From Effrenium voratum (lineage: Eukaryota; Sar; Dinophyceae; Suessiales; Symbiodiniaceae): DNA of 64,000 nucleotides. This document shows, piece after piece, positions 45,063-56,256 of this stretch (the stretch's first letter is position 1; each line of letters begins with the position of its first letter). Location of the stretch: the NCBI GenBank assembly GCA_963377175.1, contig CAUJNA010003819.1:322241-386240 (forward strand), written 5' to 3'. Position numbers and translations under genes: made by a program. Below the pieces are notes generated by a model. It had not been told where the DNA came from, did not search any database, and saw only the letters and a program-made list of their open reading frames with translations.

Positions 45063-45847
45063 AAGTGGCAACCGAATGTCAAAAGATGTGGAAGCGGGCG
45101 GAAATTGGGAAACCAAAAGGCATCTCTGTTCTTCAGGGATCCTCAAAGTGAGCCGAAGCGATTCAATTCATTTGGGCGACCTAAAGGAGATTGGTGCCCC
45201 CTTATTTTGAAAAGCGTCCGTTTGTGCAATGCTTCCCTTAAATCTTGGTAGCACGTCGTCGGAGGTAGAAAATTGTGATGTCGCTTTTTGTTGCGTGGAT
45301 TCTCATCCACGTGACCACCGTCAGGTAGTTGACCACCAGAAAAATGGATTTACTTCACTATGTAGGGGAGCGTGGCAACCGGATTTGTCCACAATCATGA
45401 GTTCGTCTCCCATCCCTGTGTTTCCCCAAGAGGGCCACTATAAAGGTAAGCTGAGCCTAAATTGGCCGAGACAATCCTTAACACCAAGGGAAATACGGGG
45501 AGCCCTGTTTGCTAGAGCCTGCCAAAAGGAAACCTTTCAGGCAAGTGTCGTAGCAGCCAGGGTGCGCCAGCCCAGCATAGCTGCGCAAGGCGAGGCACTG
45601 CGAAAGTCTTTGTACAGAACGCGAAATCGAGGAAGGACAAAATTAACTGCTGACATGGATACAGCTGTGCATTTGAGAGTCCATGTATACATACATTCAC
45701 ATACGCATATACATATCTACATGTATACATATACACATATACACATGTATATATATATAGTGTCTTTCAGAAAAAAAAAAAAAAAAGAAAAAAAAATATA
45801 TAAATATATTATAGATGTTCCAGCAACTACTTCATGGAATCCAACAC

Positions 45848-45915
45848 CGGCTGCTGAGAGCTTCGAAGCGGAAGGCCGGCAAGCCGCCGGCGCCGGTGGC
45901 TCCCCACCCATTCGA
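45848..45915 (-). CDS. Candidate exon
   Basis: The acceptor is cttccccagttttccag|TCG, the best polypyrimidine tract among the exons, and the donor AGCAGCCG|GTGTTG. It reads SNGWGATGAGGLPAFRFEAL then SS. Confidence 0.5.
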
Positions 45916-46765
45916 CTGGAAAACTGGGGAAGACATCCTGCAAAAAAAAAAAAGAAATGGTGTGTGCGCCTTTCTTGTTGCTTTGTTTTGTTGAGAGTTC
46001 TGTGTTTCATGGTACCCTTTTTGGCGTGCTTATTCTGAGGAATTTGTTCGATGGTACCCTTTCGGGGTTGGTTTCGAGGGAAACCAACCTTCTTCTTCGT
46101 TTCCGTTCTTTTTTGGGGGGTCCCCTCAGAAAAAGACAGCCTCATTTGGGATTTATGAGACAAAACTCAGAGAGTCCCCAGCTTAAGTCTCAAGGATTGT
46201 CTTCTTGTACTGCTTTTGTCCGAAAAGTCTCGCCATGGGCCCAGTGGACCAAGTTGCTTCACGCGGCCGATTTTTTTCCCGGCCAAAGGGCGGCCGAAAA
46301 AAAACGGCGCGGGGTCGGAGTGTCTCGAGGCTCGGACGCTGGAGGTTCTGTGCCAAGTCGGCGCCCTTGGGGTGCTGGCTGGTGATGGCCTGACTTTTTT
46401 GGGGGGAAAGCTGCTCAAAGGTGTCTTTCTTTTCAAATTTTACTTTAAACAAGAAAATGAAAAAACAGCGCCTAAGATGGCTTTCTTTCTTTTCCTTTTG
46501 TTTCGTTTGGTTCCCCTTAAAAACTTCAAGACAATAAGGCGTGGTCCTGTGTTAAACTGCTGGATTCACCCCTGGACATCATATCCATCTTCAAAGCCTG
46601 GTATCAAAATGGCCCCCAAGGCTTGCCACCCATTTCTGGCTGGAAAAAAGTTAGCCTTCGTATGGGCTTTTGATTGTGCCTTGGTTGAGAGCCAGCACCA
46701 GTTCCGCATCGGAAGCTTTTCGGAAAAGTGGACCTGGTATTCAAAAAAAGAAGAACACACACACA

Positions 46766-47030
46766 GAAGGAAGGAAGGAAGGAAGGAAGGAAGGAAGGAA
46801 GGAAGGAAGGAAGGAAGGAAGGAAGGAAGGAAGGAAGGAAGGAAGGAAGGAAGGAAGGAAGGAAAAAAAGAAAGAAAGAAAGAAAGAAAGAAGGAAGGAA
46901 GGAAGGAAGGAAGGAAGGAAGGAAGGAAGGAAGGAAGGAAGGAAGGAAGGAAGGAAGGAAGGAAGGAAGGAAGGAAGGAAGGAAGGAAGGAAGGAAGGAA
47001 AAAAAGAAAGAAAGAAAGAAAGAAAGAAGG
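46766..47030. repeat. (GGAA)n / (GAAA)n microsatellite
   Basis: Two long (GGAA)n blocks, each followed by (GAAA)n. The 331-residue + strand ORF that runs through it is a repeat artefact. Confidence 0.95.
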
Positions 47031-47193
47031 ACAGAAGAACAAAAAAACAAGAAGCAGCAACCAACAGAGCGACATGGCTGACAACATGACCTCTAGTGTC
47101 CCTTACCTTTGGAAATGCAGACCCTTGGAGGAAGGGACTCTTGTGCTGACCGGCATTTCAAATGGTTATGCGTCATTTGGTTGGAACCTACTA

Positions 47194-47320
47194 ATGTTGA
47201 CCCAGGATTAATAAACCCGTCCCATTATTGCGGGAGGTTCCCTCCAAAAGTGATGAATCCCCACTAAAAGGGGACACCCCCTATTAATCAATAAGCGGTT
47301 TGTTAATCCGGGGTCAACAT
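47194..47320. mobile_element. M3 element, second full copy
   Basis: atgttgacccaggattaata at the left and ttgttaatccggggtcaaca then t at the right. The interior (cccgtcccatt...ccactaaaaggggacacccc) matches 16196-16326. Confidence 0.85.
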
Positions 47321-47899
47321 TACGAGGCATTTATCTGAGATGCATAATCGCAGCTTGTTTGGAGGGGCCCCGTTTCCTATTGCCCCGTTTCCTATTGAAG
47401 TTCATAGCCAGGCCTGGAAATAGCGACTGAAACCAGCAAAAGCTATGATGGTGGAAGCATGTCAGCCTTTCTGTACTATCCAAGTGGGTTCCCATGCCAC
47501 CACCATATCTCTTTCAAGCGAGAGACAGCAATCAACAGGAAACGATGCTAGCTTCGGATGAATCCAGGCTTAGAGCAGGGGAGGTTAGGACAGTGATTGG
47601 GGTTCTCCGGATTGATCCTCAGTCAATGAGAGGGGAACCTGCTCCAGTGGTTCAAACTGGACCTTGAAACTGGAGGCAAGTCGCAAACTCGTGTTCGATT
47701 TTCTGGGAATCTTCACCTCCGATTCATCGCGAATTTTCGTGGTTTGGATTCGTGGTTTGGTTTTTTTGGGAGTCCTTTCCCTTTCTCCAACAACAGCAGG
47801 TCGAAATCCCCAAACCAGTCCAAACCACAGGGACCACCAGACTTGTTTCTTTTGGCAACTCGGATTTCTCAGCCCCGCCCAAAAGCCTTTTCCGGCCGC

Positions 47900-47963
47900 T
47901 ACTGCCCCAAGCCCGCCGTCCCCAGGTCAACGCCTGGACCGGGAGGCCTTCCTGCCGCCTCAC
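47900..47963 (-). CDS. Weak exon candidate
   Basis: The acceptor is cacctccgcag|GTG. It reads VRRQEGLPVQALTWGRRAWG. High GC3 but no convincing donor other than GTCCAG|GC after ten codons. Confidence 0.3.
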
Positions 47964-48207
47964 CTGCGGAGGTGTTTTTCCCCGGCTCCCGATGCTTGCT
48001 GGGCCCCCTCGAAATTGGTCGTTTTCCCAGGCCCCTCAAAGGTCCGGGTTCTTCATTGAAACGCCGGCCCTGCATTGGAGGAATCATGAGCCTTAGTACT
48101 TAGGGTTCTTCGAATTTGGAAGCCGGAAATTCGAAGCCGAACCGCATCTGACGACCGGGGGAACCGATTTGGAGCGAGACATGCTCCATGCATCTGCTCA
48201 GGTGTTG

Positions 48208-48492
48208 AATAGTGACACTCTTTTCGACCACCCTAAAACAGACAAACAATGGACCCCTGGATGGAAACCGAAAGGAAAGCCAACCATGTTGAGGGTCCAT
48301 GTTCTAGAAACTTGGCTGACTATGCCGCAGGGATCATACCAAAAAGAATAGCCTCAACTCAGGTCCCACTGACCCCATTGAGAGGTCAAAAGGAAAGGGA
48401 AAGCTTGTTTTGAGCTGGATGTTCAAAGACTGCAGCTGCAACCCTGAAATGAAAGGACATGTATCAAAAAGGCGCACAAATACGGGGCCAAA
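48208..48492. repeat. 285-base duplication, copy 1
   Basis: aatagtgacactcttttcga ... gcgcacaaatacggggcc. It is almost identical to 48598-48882, offset 390. Confidence 0.95.
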
Positions 48493-48597
48493 ATTGTAGG
48501 TCACCAAAAACTCAACCCCTCCCAAAAACTGATGGAAGCGCGTAAAACATTTACCATCCACTGGGAATACGACTTGCCCCACTGCAAATACCTTTCA

Positions 48598-48882
48598 ATA
48601 GTGACACGCTTTTCCACCACCCTAAAACAGACAAACAATGGACCCCTGGATGGAAACCGAAAGGAAAACCAACCATGTTGAGGGTCCATGTTCTAGAAAC
48701 TTGGCTGACTATGCCGCAGGGATCATACCAAATAGAATAGCCTCAACTCAGGTCCCACTGACCCCATTGAGAGGTCAAAAGGAAAGGGAAAGCTTGTTTT
48801 GAGCTGGATGTTCAAAGACTGCAGCTGTAACCCTGAAATGAAAGGACATGTATCAAAAAGGCGCACAAATATGGGGCCTAAA
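48598..48882. repeat. 285-base duplication, copy 2
   Basis: Partner of the preceding copy, with about six differences by eye, hence a recent tandem duplication. Confidence 0.95.
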
Positions 48883-50880
48883 TGATTGCCAAGTTGGCCG
48901 TCTGGCACACACGAAATGGTCCCAACCCCTCATGTGTTCCTTTTGGGGAAGTCGATAGGTTCTTTAGGCCAGCGATGGCATGGGAATCGGCGAAATGGGC
49001 ATGCCGCAACGTCAGCTTCCTCCAAGTGGTGGTGTGGATTGCGTTTGGAGGTTGGGGTTAGCTCCCCACGAACCTTCAACACGAACTCCCAACCACCAAT
49101 CCAAGCCACCAATTCGATATAGCCACGCCAAAAAACGGAATTGAGGCTCCCAAAAGCACACACCCGAATGCTATGCCCATGAGGGTCTGTCTTAAAATAG
49201 GAGCCGGAAATGGCCCGGATCACCAAGCTCGCGGGGAAAAAATGTCAGTGTGCGTGTGGGTGTGTGATTTCTTTGTTGCGGCTGCCCTTTTCTCTCGAGC
49301 CCAAAGCAAGGCCAAAGAAAAGGCACAGGCGCTCAGGTTTCGGAAGCCAGCCATCTCTTATCTCCTCGCCACAAAAATTGAATGGAAGTAACGGAATATC
49401 CTCCGAAGCAAATGCACATGAATTGTAGCTGGTTGGACCCTCTAGCGGACATCATTTGTAGCTATATATATAAAGAGAGAGGGAGAATGTATGTATGTAT
49501 GTAATTTACTGTACTGTGCTGTACTGTCCTGTACTGTACTGCAATGGAATGTACTGTACTGTACTGTAGTGTACTGTGCTGTGATGTAATGCAATGTCAT
49601 GTAATGTAATGTTTTCATGCATGCATGTATGTATGTAGGTCCACCAACCAGGTTTGAAGGTGCTCTAAAGGGCCGCCCGAGCTGCTCTGTCCACGTCATG
49701 TGATGCGGAACGCCAATGCCATCGTTCAAAGGGGTTGCTGAGATTGTGGCTCCAGTCAAAGGCTTCTCTGAGGGCTCGATTTTGCGATTTGCATTGTTCA
49801 GTGTCTTTGTCGCATTGCCCCTTCATCAACAAAAAGGAATCACAGCAACCATGCCCGCCAGAGAGTTACGTCTGTCCATCTGAAAAGAGCCCTCACGAGG
49901 CCTAACAGGAGCCGACTGGAAACTTCCAAACCTTACATCTTCACAACGACTTTTGGCACTAAGCGCCCCCACTAAGTCAAGTTGCATCCGCCCGAGACCT
50001 GGCCGTCTGTGGGGCAAGGGAGAGTGGGAAGTCGCCCAAAATGGCCCGAGAGAACCAAGGGGGACCGCCGGAACCAGCGAGTTTTGACGAGCCCGCAAAA
50101 AATGGCCAGTGAGACGGGAAATCAAATGACCAATGCGTTTGGAGCGAAAGGCCAAAGCCGAGACTGTTACAGCTCGCATCATCGTATGGAACAATGCAAG
50201 GACATGTTCATTAGCAAGAATACACCCGTCAAACAACAATCCTGCTATGTTTGCGGCGGCCTTCCGATAGTGAAACAAGAAAAACGGGGACGTCCCGTAG
50301 TCTGACCCCCATTTTCTGGTCCCATCCCTTTTGAACAGGCAAACGCGTGCCAACGGATTGCCAAAGACCCGAATGCAGGCCTTGCTGCCCATAGGAGCAG
50401 CGGATCGTGGCGGCACTCTGAGCCGCAAATTCGAACGCCAATGGCACCAGCCCCTTTGCGGCAACTCAACACATTCCTCAACATTGAAGTTCACAGGCCA
50501 CTTTTCCTAGAAAGGAAGTCTTCCAAAAGGAGTCTGGGTACCAAACCATCTTTGGTTGGAGAGTTCCATGGCAACCACACCCACATGGCAGGAGAGCCAG
50601 GCACTTTTGCCGGAAATCACTCGGAATCGGCAGCTCGCAGTTGTCAATTGAACAACCTCACAGCATTGTTTTGTCCACACACACACACCAGTCAGTTCTT
50701 GTCTGCACGAAACGTTTGCTCAAAGCGAAAAAAAAATATGACGGGTGGCCCGAAAGCAAAGCAACACGTTAAATCAATTCTGACACCTGCCCCACCTCAT
50801 GAGAAACAAAGCGTAAACACGTCAATGTCCCTGCTCAAGCCTAGCCTCTGCAAGTTCTGATGAGCAAGCTTAGCATCATG
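48883..50880. other. Non-coding with a TACTG-rich microsatellite
   Basis: An imperfect (tactg)n / (atgt)n tract at 49484-49640. A 222-codon minus-strand ORF (49826-50494) has no recognised domain and mixed third positions; I treat it as unproven. Confidence 0.4.
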
Positions 50881-51025
50881 CTTCCCAATGTCCGGTGTCA
50901 GCTTTTGTTGCGCGCGATGTTGTGACTTGATCACGCTTCGCATCATGTTGCAAATCATGCTGCGCGTGACGCTGTGCGTGATGTTTCTACAACACTTCTT
51001 GTCCACTCTTTGTGCCGTTTCTTTG

Positions 51026-51633
51026 AATCGCGGACACCTTCCTCTTGACAGACCGGGGCCGCTACCTCTACTGGGTCGACGCCGCGCTTGGGACTCTGAA
51101 CTGGGCGCTGCTGCCGGAAGGCGCCTACACGGGCGCTCGGCTTTCGCTACTGCCACCTACAGCGAGACCACGAACAGCCTGAGCGTAGCCTACGACGGCA
51201 ACCGCCTCATCCTGAACGACCTGGAGCTGCAGCAGCAGTTCCCAGACGCTGTGGACTACCCTGCCGCGCCGCCCGCCTCTCCGACCAAGCCCTTCAGCGT
51301 GGACCACATGCTCGGCCCGAGCTTCGTCTCAGGCGGGCAGCAGGTCTTCGAGTTTGTCAGGATGATGGCATACAGCGAGGTCTACCTGCGCTGCGCCCAG
51401 CTGGCCAAAGCCGCGTGTTGGGCAATCTGGGGGACGACATCCTGTCCAAGATAACGCTGAAGAGCGGCGTGGGCACCATTGTGGAGACCGGCTCCGATGA
51501 CGGGCACTTCATGGCTGTGAGGGGCCCCATCACCCTGAGACACATGCGCTTCCGGCTGACCGATCTGGAAGGGCAAGTCGTCCGACTGAGGGGCTCGTCG
51601 TTGTCGTTCGTGCTGTTTTTGGATCACGTCTAA
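51026..51633 (+). pseudogene. Frameshifted virion-like protein, C-terminal part
   Basis: Three consecutive frames carry one coherent GC3-rich protein: RYLYWVDAALGTLNWALLPE then GAYTGARLS; next TNSLSVAYDGNRLILNDLEL; then MRFRLTDLEGQVVRLRGSSL and SFVLFLDHV, stop 51631-51633. Frame changes lie near 51140 and 51410. A leading Pro-Glu-Gly-x-Tyr segment and a final Leu-x-Gly-x-x-h-S-h-h-h strand remind me of structural proteins in Polinton-like and adintovirus-like elements. That is a weak resemblance, not an assignment. The upstream start is not visible. Confidence 0.5.
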
Positions 51634-51679
51634 TCACCCGAAAATCTTTTAAAAAAATATTTCCTATCAAAAAAACCCG

Positions 51680-52244
51680 ATGAAGCAAGCGCAACCGGCG
51701 CCAAGGCCAAGAGGCAGGCCCCCGGGCAGCAAGAACAAGCCCAAGCCGCCTGTGCTGCCCCTGCCGAAGAGCAAAAAAATGATCCCCGACCTGCCCACAA
51801 AGCCAGCATACGAAATCGACTCCCCCTTCCGACCAAGAGGGTGAGATTTCCCAGAGCAGCGCCGCCCAAGGCAAGCCCAAGGCAAGCGCGCTCCCCCCGC
51901 CCAAGCCCAAGGCAGCAGCCAAGACAGCAGCCATGCCCAAGGCAGCACCCAAGACAGCACCCAAGGCAGCACCCAAGGCAGCACCCAAGGCAGCACCCAA
52001 GCCCAAGGCAACACCCAAGCCCAAGCCAGCCTCCAAGGCAGCGCCCGAGCTCGAATCACACTTAGAGCCCGAGGTACGAGCAGAGTCCGAGCTACAGCCC
52101 GAGCCCGAGGTACGGCCCGAGGTACACAGCGAGGTACGGCCCAAGAGCGAAGAAGCGCCTCGGCCGAGCAAGTGCGCCACGCGCGTGCTGGAGAGGCAGT
52201 CGGCCTACGACCGGCTGACGGCGGGCGCTAGCGTACTGGTATGA
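51680..52244 (+). pseudogene. AT-hook-like, Lys/Pro/Ala-rich protein, frameshifted
   Basis: The ATG at 51680 opens MKQAQPAPRPRGRPPGSKNK, whose R-P-R-G-R-P-P is an AT-hook-like DNA-binding motif. The frame ends at 51841-51843, while the continuation (DQEGEISQSSAAQGKPK, then several AAPK repeats and Glu/Pro-rich repeats) runs in the next frame to a stop at 52242-52244. A single indel near a CCCCC run at 51830 explains this. It starts 47 bases after the preceding gene, same strand, suggesting compact viral-type spacing. Codon use is GC3-rich. Confidence 0.5.
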
Positions 52245-52980
52245 AAAGCGAGATGAACCCCGCAACGAGCCGCAGATGCTTCGGTGGTTCCGCAAGACCT
52301 AGCCCAGTTATGACCTGCAGCCGCTGCTGCAAAAGCGCCAGCGGGAGCTGGAGGAGGCGCGGGCCTTCATGGCTGGGAGAGCGCAGGCTGGCTCAGGAGG
52401 GGCAGCGGCACCTGGACGACGTGAGCCGGCTGTAGTGCACCGCCAGGTACCCCAGCTGCGCTACGCGCGCGCCGAGCGCCGGGGCTTGAACGCGCAGCGG
52501 ACGAAGTTGCCGCGCAGTAACGGATAAAAGAGATGAAGGGGCTTCGGTCCCACGGCTTCAACCAGCGCCCGCGCTTCGAGCAGGTTGTGGGCTACATTGA
52601 GCGGGGGGCTGGACCAGCCGGACCGCAAGGCCACCACGTTCGTCACAAGTCACTTCCAGCGAGGACCCCAACCCGCAGCCTCTGCAGCACACGCCCCTGC
52701 GGGCAATTCCCAAGAAGGCTTCCGCACACCCGCTGAGGCCACGGACGATGCGCCAAGGCCACGGAGGAAACCGCTTCGTTGAGACGACCTTGCAGGAGAC
52801 CCCGAGGCCGACGCCCTGACAAACAACGGTCAGGGCCCGCCCTCCATCACTGGCGGTTTGCGCAGACAGCCACCTCCGCAGATCATCGGTCGACCCGACG
52901 ACGTAGAGCGCCCTCTCTCTTTAGAGGGGGTTTCCCAAATGGGTTCTGCTTTTTTTTGCTACACATCTGCAGGCTGTGGA
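52245..52980 (+). pseudogene. Coding remnant continuing the virus-like block
   Basis: Reading across frame changes, fragments such as YWYEKRDEPRNEPQMLRWFR (52231-52290), LLQKRQRELEEARAFMAG (52320-52375) and a Gln/Pro-rich tail ending RRKPLR (stop near 52780) keep coding-like composition. Several stops and shifts interrupt it. Function unknown. Confidence 0.35.
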
Positions 52981-53056
52981 TAGCGCTGCAAAGCGATTTT
53001 GGAACTTGGCTGTACGCGTAGCTTCTGCTCTGCAAAGAGTCGCTTGCACGCGCATC

Positions 53057-53440
53057 TCACCTCACAAAATCATCTGCAAGCTCGTCAATCACATCCCATC
53101 CGTCCAGCTTGTCCGCAAATTCTCGTCTTGTCAAATCCTTTGGGTTCTTTCGCCAAGGCGCATCTTCTTGCGGGTGCGAGAAGACGATGTAGAAGACTCG
53201 CTGCAACTTGCCTTCCAAGTCTTACGCGGCACCTCCGCCAGCTCCTGCGCTGGCTGGTCCTCTGGCGGCTGCGGGCCTGCCGGCGGGGGCTTGGCCAACT
53301 TCTTCCCTTGCGTCTTGTTCCGCGGGGTTGGCCCGCCGACTGCCTTTGCCCACCTTCTTGTCTGCCGTCGCCGGGCTTCGCCCTGTTTTGCTGGACTTCG
53401 TCCTGCTTGGGCCCAGCGCTGCTGCTGCGTGCAGTAGTAA
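53057..53440 (-). pseudogene. Convergent minus-strand gene fragment
   Basis: On the minus strand a Lys/Ala/Pro-rich stretch is followed, after a stop or frameshift near 53220, by LQRVFYIVFSHPQEDAPWRK, then NPKDLTRREFADKLDGWDVI and DELADDFVR to TGA at 53059-53057. The R-V-F-Y-h-x-h-S-H-P opening looks like a conserved domain start, but I cannot name the family. It converges with the + strand genes. Confidence 0.4.
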
Positions 53441-53461
53441 GGAAAGGCAGCTTATAGGGAC
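53431..53461. repeat. Conserved 31-base block, copy 1
   Basis: gcagtagtaaggaaaggcag then cttatagggac. It is repeated with two changes at 62634-62664, in both cases at the start of the intergenic repeat region. Confidence 0.8.
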
Positions 53462-54000
53462 TTAACTATTTGGGTTTTTTGGCCAAAAAACGCGCCAAAA
53501 CTGCATAATTTCCAACCAGCTGAACTCGTCACCAGCGATGTCACCGCTTCGTCACCGCTCCGTTTTTGGTGCAAAAAGCGCTGAAAACGGCAAACTCCGA
53601 AAAGTTCGTTTTTTCGTGTCAGGCGTCAAATGTGCTGCCTGAGCCACCATATTCGGTCGAAATCGGGCTCCAGACGTTCGCCGTGCTCGGATTCCGTTTT
53701 CTGCCTGAAAAGCCTGCAAATTCCAGCCCGCTGAGCTTGTCACCGTTCGTCTTTTCTTTGTCACCGCTCGCTTTTAGGTCGAAAAAGTGCGCAAAAGCGG
53801 CCCCAGTTCCGGAACTCGTTCTTTGCAGGGTTTTCCGCGGTCCGACAGCCCGCCGAGGACAGCCCGCCGAGGTGGTCCGTCAGCCCGCCGAGGTGGTCCG
53901 TCAGCCCGCCGAGCTTGTCACCGCTGATGTCACCGCTCCGTCCGGCTCCGTTTTTGGTGCAAAAAGCGCTCAAAACGGTCGCCCCGCAGGTCATAACCAC
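53462..54000. repeat. Intergenic repeat units of the array, copy 1
   Basis: Half-units of about 190 bases begin with ccgtttttggtgcaaaaagc (53561, 53946) or a variant (gcttttaggtcgaaaaagtg, 53770), with gggctccagacg and attccagcccgctga landmarks. There is a local triplicate of cagcccgccgaggtggtccg (53855-53912). The same succession occurs at 62690-63290. Confidence 0.75.
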
Positions 54001-54029
54001 TGAGACAAGTGTCCTATAAAACTATGCAC

Positions 54030-54262
54030 ACAATGCATAGCTTCACCGGTCAATTCGTCATGAGGCCGAGGTGTCCCAAGCGTTTTGACCGACGCCATCG
54101 GTCACTTCATCAGAGGTCTCATAAGTGAAGGATACTTTCCCTCACTTCACATACTGCTAAGGGCTGTTGCGAGGTGAGAAATAATTGTACCACCCAGCGC
54201 TACGAAGGCCCCGAATGACCCATAGCGACTCAAGGGAGGGCGTGTTGCGAAAGTACAACACC
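54030..54262. promoter_or_regulatory. Conserved upstream block of the fibre-like genes, copy 1
   Basis: Shares with 63400-63657 the blocks atgaggccgaggtgtcccaa, gaccgacgccatcggtc (54087-54103, 6-base arms), accacccagcgctacgaagg and gagggcgtgttgcgaaagta. The second copy directly precedes the ATG at 63699, so this is probably the promoter/5' region of the fibre-like gene. Here it is cut off from its gene by the retrotransposon. Confidence 0.65.
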
Positions 54263-54410
54263 CTTATTCCTTTCACCACCCTTGTTTGTTAATATCTGAC
54301 AAATGAAAAGATCGCGGACAACGCTGCTCTTTTCCTGCTAAGGCAAACACGGGGGAAGTCCGTTAAAAAGGCGACCCTGTCTGGCGACAAGGTCTGCAAC
54401 CATCACCCCC
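54263..54410. repeat. Split direct repeat A1 (148 bases)
   Basis: cttattcctttcaccaccct ... gcaaccatcaccccc. Appears identical to 54692-54839. Its end carries gacaa-ggt, which with accttgtc in the spacer forms an 8-base inverted repeat (54388-54421). Confidence 0.95.
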
Positions 54411-54462
54411 CACCTTGTCTAACGACAAGCCTGGAAAGGTTTACACAGGGATGGGAGGGCGG

Positions 54463-54687
54463 GCAAAAATTTCACTGTTGTTCAGTGCGTTGCAACAAAG
54501 GGGAACCCACCACACCCACCCACTCGAGAAGAATGGCAACGACGGCGCCATTTACATGCATAAATGACAAACCTTGCAAAGAACCAATAAAGCAAGGCAC
54601 ACGGAAATTCACCAACAAAAAAGTGAATTTCCCACAAAGGAACAAAGGGGGCTCAGAAATAAAGACACATCCACCTTTGGTTGACGT
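54463..54687. repeat. Split direct repeat B1 (225 bases)
   Basis: gcaaaaatttcactgttgtt ... cacctttggttgacgt. Appears identical to 61518-61742. Confidence 0.95.
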
Positions 54688-54691
54688 AAGT

Positions 54692-54839
54692 CTTATTCCT
54701 TTCACCACCCTTGTTTGTTAATATCTGACAAATGAAAAGATCGCGGACAACGCTGCTCTTTTCCTGCTAAGGCAAACACGGGGGAAGTCCGTTAAAAAGG
54801 CGACCCTGTCTGGCGACAAGGTCTGCAACCATCACCCCC
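54692..54839. repeat. Split direct repeat A2 (148 bases)
   Basis: Second A copy, four bases after B1. The RNase H stop codon lies in its right end. Confidence 0.95.
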
Positions 54840-55803
54840 TTGCCATCTTGCGAGCATGTCGTCCACAGAAAGCAAGCCAATCGAATTCAACCTTCACACC
54901 AAGGCATTCCGATGAAACATCGCCCCTTGAGGGCAAGTCTGCAATATTCGAAGCAGTGTTCACTCTCTCATACCAGATTGACATAGAGTTGCTGTCTTCG
55001 CAATCGCAGGTCAAATCGATGATGAGCTGTGCTTTTGAATTCTCACTGCCGCATTTCACAAAGGAGCTCAACGCGCCTTCGTTGTCTGTAAAAACGATAA
55101 CATTCCTTCCCTGAAGCTCAGCACACCACTGCTCCAAAGCCATCAGAATCACTAAACACTCAAGTTCGAAGATCGGATTTTTGCTTTCAGCCGTGACCCA
55201 CTGCAACACGCTCTCCTCCTTCGTAACGCAACTGAAGAAAAAGCGAGCTCCGCTTTCTGGAAGAAGCAGAACACCTCCCAACCCGACCGGGAAAGAAGCA
55301 CTTGGTTCAAAAGATGCATCAACGAAGACATGAACAGTGGAGTCAGCAAGCTTCTGCAAAAGTCGGGGCCGTCCAAAATCAATCTTGTCGCGAAGCCATG
55401 TTAAAGCAGCCTTGCACTCCTGCGAGATAGCCGATGATCTGCACCTGGAAATGTGGTTCGACAAAATTCCCATTGCACGCACGGCTCTCCTGCCGTAGAT
55501 CTGCGATTCAGCGAATAACAGTCTGCCCCTCAAGCGCTGGCCGTACTTCTGGCTCAACGATCCAGCTTCTAAGACTTTGTTGATTGCGTCTACCAATTCT
55601 TTTTTCCTTGAATCCGTGTTTCCAAACTGAGCCTTCCCGCGCTTCGCTTCATCAAGGTTGATGAGTAAGCCCAACGCCTTCGCTTCCGGTCCAAAGTCTT
55701 CCAGCTTGTCTTCGGACACCAGCCATCCCATCACCTTGAAAAACATGCCAGCCATACTGCTACAATGCCGAGACGAAGCGGGTGCACTTTTCCTAAGACC
55801 CAA
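54832..55803 (-). pseudogene. RT thumb/connection and RNase H of the DIRS element
   Basis: 323 codons open. After the RT tail (FFKVMGWLVSEDKL) an RNase H domain shows the four acidic positions in order: VHVFVDASFEP (Asp), FELECLVILMAL (Glu), VIVFTDNEGALSS (Asp) and ASNIADLPSRGD (Asp). Its product would degrade the RNA strand of the RNA/DNA hybrid during reverse transcription. The nominal Met start is arbitrary: this is the 3' part of an RT-RH polyprotein whose upstream part is in another frame. It ends inside repeat A2. Confidence 0.8.
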
Positions 55804-56256
55804 AGGCTACGCGAAGCCCTACAGAATGCATTCACAGACGCTCTGCCTCCGAAGGGTAAAGCACAATGCCTGTACAGCTCGACACATGCATCCAAAGGAT
55901 TCCAAATGGCCATGAAAGTCTTTTCACGAGCTGCATCCGACAGACTGAGCTGTTTGTAAGCCTTCCAAAGATCCCAAGTCTGAACCTTGAGGTCCGTGTC
56001 GACTACCCCAAGGGCATGGCAAGAGCAGAACCAATGCACCAAAGAAGCCGCAATAATTTCTGCCCCGTGCAACCCAACTGACTCCTGAGCTATTTGTCAG
56101 GTTGATCATGCTAGCTGTGAAGTCGTCGATAGGCCTTATCTTCCGACCTTGCACAACCGGGAAACGTCGAGTCACCGAAGACCCAGGCCCCAACACAGTC
56201 TGCTCACAATCTGCTTCCGCATCTCCGCAACTGCCAGTGCCAGCCAGAATTCCCAC
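55731..56256 (-). pseudogene. Reverse transcriptase with lost YxDD segment
   Basis: Two overlapping frames carry the fingers and palm. FPVVQGRKIRPIDDFTASMI (frame ending 55924) is the Arg-Pro-Ile-Asp-Asp opening of DIRS-type RTs. Then TWDLWKAYKQLSLSD (motif A) and LPFGGRASVNAFCRASRSLW (motif B) are in a second frame. Motif C, the catalytic Tyr-x-Asp-Asp, should follow 20-25 residues after motif B. Instead only about 20 residues separate SRSLW from FFKVMGW in the RNase H frame and no frame contains an Asp-Asp. A deletion of roughly 60 bases plus a frame change is inferred. Confidence 0.75.

Noticed and set aside
46216..47211. 331-codon + strand ORF
   Set aside because: Most of it is a (GGAA)n microsatellite; the ends have no coding bias.
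49826..50494. 222-codon minus-strand ORF
   Set aside because: No domain, signal or codon bias seen; kept only as a note in the region entry.
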